From: Alcanivorax sp.
GTDB lineage: Bacteria; Pseudomonadota; Gammaproteobacteria; Pseudomonadales; Alcanivoracaceae
Assembly (NCBI RefSeq): GCF_002733835.1
Contig: NZ_NVWY01000001.1
Span: forward strand, 205,337-269,336
Reading direction: 5' to 3'
DNA length: 64,000 nucleotides
Shown here in pieces: positions 56,049 to 64,000 of this stretch (its first letter is position 1; every line of letters begins with the position of its first letter). A program made the translations under genes and the position numbers. Under the pieces are notes generated by a model. The model did no database searches and was not told the origin of the DNA. It worked only from the letters and a program-made list of their open reading frames with translations.

Positions 56049-59000
56049 TCGAAAATCCCTTCAGTTTCAGACACTTTCGGGTTCGACCAACTGCCGCTCA
56101 CGCGGTATTCCATGGTCGCAGTCTTGTCCAGTTTATCGCCCCAGATGCGCTCCACCACAAAGATACCGGCACAGGCGGCAGGCCCGGCCAGACACCCGGC
56201 ATACAGGTTACTGGAAAGGGGCAACGTCACTTCCATCTGATGGTTCAGGGTTTCTTTTTCAAGATCGATGGCCCCTTTCACTCGAATGGCGGCCGAGGGC
56301 GAATCGATGGCCAGGTTGCTGGTGGACACCTGGGGGCCGTCGATGGCGAAGTCCCCGCTAATGCTGTCACAGCTCAATCCCTTCTTGTACAAGTCGGAGA
56401 AATCCAGCCGCAATCGACGCTGAATGGTGCCCAGGTTGAGAACACCCAAAAGCCGCAAAAACGAGGTTTTGGTGTCGGTATCAGGGATCCGGCATTCACC
56501 GATATCCACCCGTGCCTGACCATCCAGAGCAAGGTAATCCGGCGCCAGCGGCCATTGCGGCCAGCCCAGCGAAACCTTGGCACTGGCGTCATCGGATTCA
56601 ATCATTTCCGCCAGCCCCCAGGCACTCAGGGAGCGCCCCAGGTTATCGGACGCCAGCGACCCGTTGAAGCGGGTGTACTGATTGCCGCTCTCTTCTGTCC
56701 AATCCACCGTGCCCTGTATCCGGCTGGCCCGCCAGCGGCCCTGTAAATTATTGATGCGCACCCCTTGCGCCGAGGGGCGCAGATCCGCCTGCCATTCACC
56801 GAAGTCTTCGCCGTTGATACGCAGGTTGGCCAAGCGGGCATCCACGGCAGGCAGACTCATCGGCGACAGCGGCGCCCCGGATTTCGGATCCGCACTTTCC
56901 GGCAAAGTCAGATTCATCCGCGATACGGACAAATCCAGAGGCGCGTCTCCCCGGGCAGAAAACCCTTCGGGAATGGTCATGGAACCGGCCACGGACGGGC
57001 TACTCAGGGCCAGGTCCCAACCTTTGCCGCTGGGCAGCACCGACAGGCTCGCTCCGGGCACATCCACGCCGAACAAATCCAGCGTGCCCACCTGCACATT
57101 GACCTTGTTCAGACCGCCTTGCTGGCCACCATTACCGCCACTATCCGACGCCTTGCCCTCCATGGCCGGCACCAGCTGGTCGCTGACAAAATCGATCCAG
57201 GGTTCCACGCTGGCGCGGGCCAGGCGCCCATGCACATCGATGCCAGATGCGGGGATGCGCGGCGCCCCGGCCCCCAATCGAAGGTCACCGCGCATCGTTT
57301 CACCCAGCGCAAAGGCGCCGCGCACAACATCGCCATACTGCAGCCCCAGCCGCTGGCCATTGCCGGTAAGGTCCAGCGTCAGCGCCCGGGTCTGCGCCGC
57401 ACTTTTGCCCAGAGGCGCTGGCGCCTTCACTGTCACGCCCTTGAGCGAGGAAGTCGCGTGCAGGGCAAAGGGCGTGCCCTGCCAGGGCACCTGAATGGTC
57501 AGCGCCAACGGCAACGAACCACTGGCCGGCGCCAACCAGCCAAAGCCCAGCCAATCACGCACTGACTTCACTGGCACCGCCCCCTCCAGGGCGAGAGTGC
57601 TCTTGCCCGCGTCGGTGGTCCATTTACCGGTCACCTTGCCACCCAGGGTGGAGGCGCTGAGCTTCGACATCTGCAGCCCGTCGCGCAGGTGGAAATACAC
57701 CGGGGCCTGCACCTCGGTCAGCAACAGGTTGCGCTCCGTATTTTCCACCCGGCCGTCGGCCACGGACGCATCCACGATCACCATGGGTGCGCCTTCCCCT
57801 TTCTTGAGCGGGATATTCAACGTCAGCTGCCCCCCCATGGTGCCGGACTGATAGCGCCAGTCTTTCACCTCGTCGGGTAATTTTTCTGTCAGCGGGGTGT
57901 CCTGAAACACCGTATCCAGGTCGCTGAGCGGGCCGTGAACCTTACCGGTGACAATCACGCGGGGCCCGCTCTCATCATCAAACGCCGGCACGTCCACGTG
58001 CACATCCGCCACCTGACTATTGAGCAGGTTTCCCCGGCTGGCCACCCCTTGCACTTCCCGGCCATTAATCCACACATCCGCGTTAACCCCAGTGGCCTGT
58101 GGCCAGTCCGGCAGAAACGACAGGCGCACGTCCTCGCCCTGATAACGCATCTGGAAAGTCCGGTCTTGCTGCCGGCTTTTATCGATTTTCACCGGCCCTT
58201 GATAGAGCAGCTGGCCCCGCTGCAAATGACCATCACCGATAGCCTGTCCCAGCCAGCCGGACAGGCCATCGGGCAACCGCTTCAACGGAATGTAGTGGTT
58301 GGCACGGGCACCGTTGCCATCGTAAATCTCTGCCGCCAGACGCAGCTCGGGCACCTGCTCCGGGCGCACGGTCACCGCAACCATGGCCTCGCCATGGACA
58401 TCCGGGTTCACCACACGCAGGCGGCTGGAGCGCACCGTGAGCGCATCGCCCTGACGCTGCCAGCCAAGCACCCCGGCCATCTGGGCACCCAGCTCGTGGT
58501 CATACAGGCGCGGCAACCGTAATGACAGATCATCGCTGTACAGATGCGCCAGCCCGGCATCTGGCGACCCCGCTACCCAGCCATTCAGACCTTCAACGCC
58601 GGGAATCCGGTCATCTGCCTGGCTGGCCAGGCCGGCAAAACGCACCTGAAACTGTTCCAGATCCCGCGCGTGGCCACTCAGGTACACCCCCTCTACCACT
58701 CCGCGCGGAGACAGCACCGATAATTGCTTACGGACCTTGTCGGCAGACTCCGGCAGGCTGAATGGCCAGCTCTGGAATTGCTGGCTGATGGCGTGCACCG
58801 GCAGTTCATTGGCGCGCAGCTGCCACTGCCGGCGCTCGCCCCGGGTCTCCCAGCGCAGCGCCATATCGCCCAGCGTGAGCGGGCCGGAGGGTGTCCTGCC
58901 GGACAGATTGGATAACGACAGGGTCGCCTCATCATCCTCACGAAGCAGTGATGCACGCAGGGACAAACCGGTTAACGGCCAGGCCGTATCTGCCTGGGTC

Positions 59001-59866
59001 AGCGTCAACGTGGGCACATCAACCTGCAGCTGTCCGCTGATCGGCTCACCGCCTTCCAGAGTGCCCCACAGCGCCACGGATGCATCCAGCGAGCCCAGGT
59101 CCAGCGGCATTTTTTCTATCTCGGGCAACCATTCGTGCAGGCGCTTGCCCTCGAAGCGGGTATAGATATCCGCATCCACCTCATCCAGCGCGTAGGCATC
59201 ATCGTGCAGGTGTATTTTTGCCAGCAGGGAGAGGGGGCGGTCCCGGGCTTCCACACGCACGGCCAACCGGTGTTCGCCCCCCGTGTTGGTCATGGTGGCA
59301 TCCAGCTGCGACGCCGCCAGCGGTGGCATGCCCGGCCATTCCAGGGACAAACGGGCGTCGCTGACTGACAGCAATTGCTGGCGGTAAAACAACTTGAGGA
59401 TACGTTCCAGCGGCGGCCGTGACTCGGGATCATTCTGCCCGAGCACATCCAGTCCGCGCAGACGAATCTTGCCGTCATCACCGCGCACCAGATTCAAATC
59501 CACCCCGCGAACACTGAGTTCCTCAAGCACCAGATCCCGGTGCCACAGGGAACCAAACACATCAATGCTGAGCACCACTTCATCCAGCACCAATGGCGCC
59601 TCCCCTTCCGGGGCGGGCAGGCGAATCTGGCGAGCCACAAACTGGGGCACCAGGCCGGACATGGTCCCGTTCAGCTCGGCAATGGTCAGCGGGGTCTGAA
59701 TGCGCTCTTCGAAAAGATGCTCAAGGCGCTCACGGTAATCCGGCACCAGCAACATCAACTGACGGCCAACCACCACATAGGCAGCCATCAGCAATAAAAT
59801 GATCGCGGCTGCCCACCACAGGGAAGGAAGCAGTCGGCGCCAGCGTGAAGTGTGGGTCGATGCCAT
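56045..59866 (-). CDS. yhdP: YhdP-family AsmA-like envelope protein
   Basis: 1273 residues with one N-terminal membrane helix (about 15-36) and a very long periplasmic part predicted as repeated beta-strand units, ending in the DUF3971/AsmA_2 C-terminus (MEYRVSGSWSNPKVSETEGIF). YhdP bridges the periplasm and moves phospholipid to the outer membrane in E. coli. In Pseudomonas the RNase G gene rng sits between yhdP and maf; here only three bases separate yhdP from maf. Confidence 0.94.
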   Translation of the reverse strand: MASTHTSRWRRLLPSLWWAAAIILLLMAAYVVVGRQLMLLVPDYRERLEHLFEERIQTPLTIAELNGTMSGLVPQFVARQIRLPAPEGEAPLVLDEVVLSIDVFGSLWHRDLVLEELSVRGVDLNLVRGDDGKIRLRGLDVLGQNDPESRPPLERILKLFYRQQLLSVSDARLSLEWPGMPPLAASQLDATMTNTGGEHRLAVRVEARDRPLSLLAKIHLHDDAYALDEVDADIYTRFEGKRLHEWLPEIEKMPLDLGSLDASVALWGTLEGGEPISGQLQVDVPTLTLTQADTAWPLTGLSLRASLLREDDEATLSLSNLSGRTPSGPLTLGDMALRWETRGERRQWQLRANELPVHAISQQFQSWPFSLPESADKVRKQLSVLSPRGVVEGVYLSGHARDLEQFQVRFAGLASQADDRIPGVEGLNGWVAGSPDAGLAHLYSDDLSLRLPRLYDHELGAQMAGVLGWQRQGDALTVRSSRLRVVNPDVHGEAMVAVTVRPEQVPELRLAAEIYDGNGARANHYIPLKRLPDGLSGWLGQAIGDGHLQRGQLLYQGPVKIDKSRQQDRTFQMRYQGEDVRLSFLPDWPQATGVNADVWINGREVQGVASRGNLLNSQVADVHVDVPAFDDESGPRVIVTGKVHGPLSDLDTVFQDTPLTEKLPDEVKDWRYQSGTMGGQLTLNIPLKKGEGAPMVIVDASVADGRVENTERNLLLTEVQAPVYFHLRDGLQMSKLSASTLGGKVTGKWTTDAGKSTLALEGAVPVKSVRDWLGFGWLAPASGSLPLALTIQVPWQGTPFALHATSSLKGVTVKAPAPLGKSAAQTRALTLDLTGNGQRLGLQYGDVVRGAFALGETMRGDLRLGAGAPRIPASGIDVHGRLARASVEPWIDFVSDQLVPAMEGKASDSGGNGGQQGGLNKVNVQVGTLDLFGVDVPGASLSVLPSGKGWDLALSSPSVAGSMTIPEGFSARGDAPLDLSVSRMNLTLPESADPKSGAPLSPMSLPAVDARLANLRINGEDFGEWQADLRPSAQGVRINNLQGRWRASRIQGTVDWTEESGNQYTRFNGSLASDNLGRSLSAWGLAEMIESDDASAKVSLGWPQWPLAPDYLALDGQARVDIGECRIPDTDTKTSFLRLLGVLNLGTIQRRLRLDFSDLYKKGLSCDSISGDFAIDGPQVSTSNLAIDSPSAAIRVKGAIDLEKETLNHQMEVTLPLSSNLYAGCLAGPAACAGIFVVERIWGDKLDKTATMEYRVSGSWSNPKVSETEGIFE

Positions 59867-59869
59867 AAG

Positions 59870-60451
59870 TCAGTCGACTTGCCAGTAAGGAATGTCGGCC
59901 CATTCAAGCAATTCCACTGTTTGCTCCAGGGGCAGGCCGACCACTCCACTGTAACTGCCAGACAACGATGCCACCAGTGCGCCGCCCAACCCCTGAATGC
60001 CGTAACTGCCCGCCTTGTCGCGCCCTTCACCTGTGGCCACATAGGCCTGCAGGCGCGCGGCTTCCAGTGGCCGAAATTGCACTGTCGTCACCGAATGGCG
60101 CACGGCTTGCCGACCCTCAAGGCACAGACAAACCGCCGAGATCACCTGATGGGACTGCCCGCTCAGCTGCGCCAGCATCGCCAGGGCCTCGGCGTCATCG
60201 GCAGGCTTGCCCAGAATACGCTCCCCCAACACCACCGCCGTATCTGCACCCATTACAGCACCCGGTGCCGGCAGGCGGGTCAGCCCTACCTCCGCCTTTT
60301 CGCTGGCCATGCGCTGCACATAGTCCAGCGGCAACTCACCGGGACGGGGCGTTTCATCGATGGCCGGAGCAGGCAACACCGTAAAAGGAACGGCAATCTG
60401 CTGGAGCAATTCCGCCCGGCGGGGAGAGCCGGAGGCAAGGTAAAGAATCAT
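59870..60451 (-). CDS. maf: Nucleoside triphosphate pyrophosphatase Maf (YhdE-type)
   Basis: 193 residues. ASGSPRRAELL at the start, DETPRPGE, GADTAVVLGERILGKP and GRDKAGSYGIQG are the conserved Maf regions; DETP and the GSYSGVVGLPL C-terminal stretch fit the dTTP/UTP-specific YhdE group. Removes modified or canonical pyrimidine triphosphates, and overexpression arrests division. Three bases upstream of yhdP, suggesting one transcript with the mre genes or its own promoter in the repeat-filled gap upstream. Confidence 0.94.
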   Translation of the reverse strand: MILYLASGSPRRAELLQQIAVPFTVLPAPAIDETPRPGELPLDYVQRMASEKAEVGLTRLPAPGAVMGADTAVVLGERILGKPADDAEALAMLAQLSGQSHQVISAVCLCLEGRQAVRHSVTTVQFRPLEAARLQAYVATGEGRDKAGSYGIQGLGGALVASLSGSYSGVVGLPLEQTVELLEWADIPYWQVD

Positions 60452-60459
60452 AGAATTAG

Positions 60460-60589
60460 CGGCTAGTTGATAATGGACAATTGATAGCTACGCGACCCAG
60501 TAATACCGAGAACTGAAAGATTGAAGCCGCGCCCAAAGTAATCCGGGGTTTCGCTGCCAACGATCAATTATCCACTGCGAACGACGCGC
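60460..60589. repeat. Paired heptad arrays between mreD and maf
   Basis: Left CGGCTAG TTGATAA TGGACAA TTGATAG CTACGCG (60460-60494). Right CGATCAA TTATCCA CTGCGAA CGACGCG (60561-60588). The arms are inverse (ATCAATTATCCA against TGGACAATTGAT). Between them GCCGCGCCCAAAG (60526-60538) is a fragment of the terminator module seen at 32424 and 34399. Confidence 0.78.
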
Positions 60590-61081
60590 TTATCGTACTA
60601 GAAATCGCAACTGAACCCAGCGTAACGCCGCACATACCGGACGCCACAACAGCGCGCTGGTCACAGAAGAGTAGAGAATGGTGTAAGGCGGGTACAGGGT
60701 ACGGCCCACGGATTCCTGTACCAGAAACGCCAGCAGGCTCACCGTGCCCACCAACAGAAAGACCACCGCACACTGCTGTAATGCGGTGAATACGCGCATG
60801 CGCTTGTACGCGGCCAGCATCACAAAGGCGCCCAGCGCCGTGGCCAGCCCCCACTGCCCCAGTGTGGTACCCACCAGCACGTCGTGATAGAGCCCCACAA
60901 AAAAGCCCCACAACACACCAATGCGATGCGGCAACGAAAGCACCCAGTACACCAGCACCAACAGCATCCATTCCGGGCGCACCCAGTCTATGCTCGCAGG
61001 CAGCGGGATCACTTCCAGCAGTGCCGCCAGCAACAGGGTGACGATGATAACGCCGGTGCCGGCGGGACGATCACTGATCAT
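60590..61081 (-). CDS. mreD: Rod shape-determining protein MreD
   Basis: 163 residues, five to six membrane helices, with WVRPEWMLLVLVYWVL and GFFVGLYHDVLVGTTLGQWGLA typical of MreD. Part of the elongasome with MreB, MreC, RodA and PBP2. ATG 61081 lies within the last codons of mreC (11-base overlap); the longer frame is rejected. Confidence 0.95.
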   Translation of the reverse strand: MISDRPAGTGVIIVTLLLAALLEVIPLPASIDWVRPEWMLLVLVYWVLSLPHRIGVLWGFFVGLYHDVLVGTTLGQWGLATALGAFVMLAAYKRMRVFTALQQCAVVFLLVGTVSLLAFLVQESVGRTLYPPYTILYSSVTSALLWRPVCAALRWVQLRFLVR

Positions 61082-61913
61082 TGTCGGCCTCCGCACGTAC
61101 CGGGGTTTGCGTGGGCTGCACCAGCAACACATGGCTGGCACGATCCAGCTGCGCAGTGGGGCGGGCAGCAATATGCGCGAACGGCGTGCCCGCCTGATGA
61201 TTCACCGAGGTGACGCTGGCCACCGGATAGCCGCGGGGGTATAGCTGGCCGAGCCCCGTGCTGACCAGCAGATCCCCTTCCTGGATATCTGCGGTGTCGG
61301 GCACATACAACAATTTCAAACCGCTGGATTGCCCCACCCCGGCCAATACCGCGCGCACCCCATTACGGTTTACCTGCACACTCATGGCGTGGCTGGCGTC
61401 GGTGATCAGCAACACCCGGGAGCTGAGCGGGCCGGCATCCACCACCTGGCCAATCAGGCCCTGGGAATCGAGCACCGCCTGCCCCCGGGAAACATTGTCC
61501 CCCGCCCCTTTGTTGATCACGATTTCCTGGCGGTTAGGATCAGGGTCCACACCGATGATTTCCGCCACCAGCACATTGGCATCCAGATCCGCCGAGGAAT
61601 TGAGCAGCTCACGCAGCCGCACGTTCTCGGCTTCCAGCACCGCCAGACGCTGCACTTTCTGCTCCAGAATCAACGCCTGGCGTTGCAAGCGACGATTTTC
61701 GTCAAGCAGGGTGCCGCGACTTTGCGTCTGCTCAGACAGCCACTCACCACTGTCCACCGGCAAGTGGGCAAGATAATGAATGGGCGCCGTCAGGTAGCCC
61801 AGTGCATGGCGCAGGGGTGCAGCCCAAGGGGTACGCTGGTCCAGCACCATCATGATGACGGCAAGCACCAGCGCGATAATGAGTCGGTAGGAGGGTTTGG
61901 CCGGGGCCACCAT
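61071..61913 (-). CDS. mreC: Rod shape-determining protein MreC
   Basis: 280 residues: one N-terminal helix (about 9-25), a coiled coil (about 66-108, DENRRLQRQALILEQKVQRL) and two periplasmic beta domains. MreC activates PBP2 in lateral wall synthesis. Five bases after mreB. C-terminal tail is short and polar. Confidence 0.95.
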   Translation of the reverse strand: MVAPAKPSYRLIIALVLAVIMMVLDQRTPWAAPLRHALGYLTAPIHYLAHLPVDSGEWLSEQTQSRGTLLDENRRLQRQALILEQKVQRLAVLEAENVRLRELLNSSADLDANVLVAEIIGVDPDPNRQEIVINKGAGDNVSRGQAVLDSQGLIGQVVDAGPLSSRVLLITDASHAMSVQVNRNGVRAVLAGVGQSSGLKLLYVPDTADIQEGDLLVSTGLGQLYPRGYPVASVTSVNHQAGTPFAHIAARPTAQLDRASHVLLVQPTQTPVRAEADNDQ

Positions 61914-61918
61914 GGGAG

Positions 61919-63172
<1,254 letters not shown>

Positions 63173-63198
63173 CTACGGAAAGAACCACGGAGAGAACC

Positions 63199-63486
63199 AT
63201 GGCCATTGATTCCAAGGTGGTTGCCCAGGTGGCCCATCTGGCGCGCCTGAAAGTGGACCCCCAGGACAGCGACGCCCTGTCCGATCGCCTGAATGACATC
63301 CTCGCGATGGTAGACCAACTGCAGCAGGCGGACGTAGAAGGCGTGGCCCCCATGGCCCACCCTCTGGACGTCACCCAGCCCCTGCGCGACGACGTGGTCA
63401 CGGAGCCCAATATCCGCGACAAGGCACTGGCAATTGCCCCGGCAGCCGAAAACGGCTGTTTCCTGGTTCCCCGGGTCATCGAGTAA
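63199..63486 (+). CDS. gatC: Glutamyl/aspartyl-tRNA amidotransferase subunit C
   Basis: 95 residues, helical, with VAHLARLKVDPQ and NDILAMVDQLQQADVEGVAPMAHPLD typical of GatC, which stabilises the GatAB complex that makes Gln-tRNA or Asn-tRNA by transamidation. ATG 63199 has GGAGAG upstream; the 46-codon upstream extension overlaps the mreB promoter and is rejected. Divergent from mreB. Confidence 0.97.
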   Translation: MAIDSKVVAQVAHLARLKVDPQDSDALSDRLNDILAMVDQLQQADVEGVAPMAHPLDVTQPLRDDVVTEPNIRDKALAIAPAAENGCFLVPRVIE

Positions 63487-63516
63487 CGACGACCGTATAA
63501 AGGCGACTGACTGACC

Positions 63517-64000
63517 ATGCACAACAAGACCCTGACCGAACTCAAGGCTGGCCTGGCCAACCGGGATTTCTCCTCCCGGGAGTTGACCGAACACTTCCTG
63601 GCCCGCATTCAGCAATACGACGGCGACCTCAACAGCTTTGTCACCGTCACCGACGCCCAGGCGCTGGCCCAAGCCGATGCCGCCGACGCAGCCATTGCCG
63701 CCGGCAAGGCCGGCCTGCTCACCGGCCTGCCCATCGCCCACAAGGACATTTTCTGCACCGAGGGGGTGCGCACCAGCTGCGGCTCAAAAATGCTGGACAA
63801 CTTTATTGCCCCCTACACCGCCACCGTGGTGGAAAAGATGGCCGCCGAAGGCGCCGTCATGCTGGGCAAGACCAATATGGATGAGTTCGCCATGGGCTCT
63901 TCCAACGAGACCAGCTACTACGGCCCGGTGAAAAACCCCTGGGATCTGGAGCGGGTTCCCGGCGGCTCCTCCGGCGGTGCCGCCGCCTGCCTGGGCGCCC
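63517..64000 (+). CDS. gatA: Glutamyl/aspartyl-tRNA amidotransferase subunit A (5' part)
   Basis: First 161 codons; the gene continues beyond the right edge. Amidase-signature family: the catalytic Lys is in [10 protein letters not shown] and the Ser-rich loop [11 protein letters not shown] begins at the edge. GatA releases ammonia from glutamine. ATG 63517, 30 bases after gatC. Confidence 0.96.
   Translation, partial: MHNKTLTELKAGLANRDFSSRELTEHFLARIQQYDGDLNSFVTVTDAQALAQADAADAAIAAGKAGLLTGLPIAHKDIFCTEGVRTSCGSKMLDNFIAPYTATVVEKMAAEGAVMLGKTNMDEFAMGSSNETSYYGPVKNPWDLERVPGGSSGGAAACLGA

Overview
This window is a gene-dense, high-GC stretch of a gammaproteobacterial chromosome, with no prophage, transposase or CRISPR array. 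Gene content and order follow the Pseudomonas aeruginosa PA4415-PA4483 region almost gene for gene: mur/fts cluster, rnpB, rsmI-lpoA-yraN-diaA-dolP, sspBA, petABC, rpsI-rplM, zapE, zapG, degS/algW, hisCDG-murA, kds-lpt-rpoN-hpf-ptsN-rapZ-ptsO, pmbA, darP, tldD, nit, yhdP, maf, mreDCB, gatCA. The differences (a fadL-type porin, an LCAD-type acyl-CoA dehydrogenase, several lipid-related accessory genes) suggest a marine, lipid- or hydrocarbon-using relative such as Alcanivorax. The genus is an inference, not a demonstration.

Layout. 1-7491 (minus): division and cell-wall cluster mraZ-rsmH-ftsL-ftsI-murE-murF-mraY-murD, with a promoter and three MraZ boxes. 7847-10122 (minus): di-iron MBL protein with an Anr-like box, rnpB, rsmI. 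10202-13684 (plus): lpoA-yraN-diaA-dolP. 13801-18511 (minus): sspB, sspA, cytochrome bc1, S9/L13. 18771-25004: accessory block with an aldo/keto reductase, a TetR-oxidoreductase-esterase operon, a truncated DUF2167 gene and a low-GC fadL. 25132-31000: acyl-CoA dehydrogenase, zapE, hydrolase, zapG, lipid kinase, NIF3. 31265-34128: algW and a DUF4139 gene inside unusual repeats. 34468-40070 (minus): hisC, hisD, hisG, murA, ibaG and an mlaC left without mlaFED. 40278-48928 (plus): LPS precursor and export genes, rpoN, the nitrogen PTS and mgtE. 49015-63000: pmbA/darP, a C13 peptidase/MORN lipoprotein with a cNMP-binding partner, tldD, nit, yhdP, maf, mreDCB. 63199-64000: gatC and the start of gatA.

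How the genes work together. Most of the window builds the envelope: peptidoglycan precursors (murA, murD-F, mraY), septal and lateral synthesis (ftsI, ftsL, mreBCD, lpoA, zapE, zapG), LPS (kdsD, kdsC, lptABC) and outer-membrane homeostasis (dolP, algW, mlaC, yhdP). rpoN-hpf-ptsN-rapZ-ptsO is the usual nitrogen-PTS regulatory block; pmbA and tldD form the TldD/E peptidase.

Most notable non-gene signal: many intergenic regions contain arrays with strict 7-nt periodicity, usually as two inverted arms around a terminator. Base composition differs from locus to locus but the period does not. The extreme case fills the whole algW/DUF4139 gap with a 33-bp perfect inverted repeat enclosing a 20-bp-stem hairpin. 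Other signals are a full -24/-12 sigma-54 promoter in front of rpoN, a 148-bp MITE-like element splitting the zapG terminator with an 11-bp duplication, and a terminator-like hairpin in the mreB leader.
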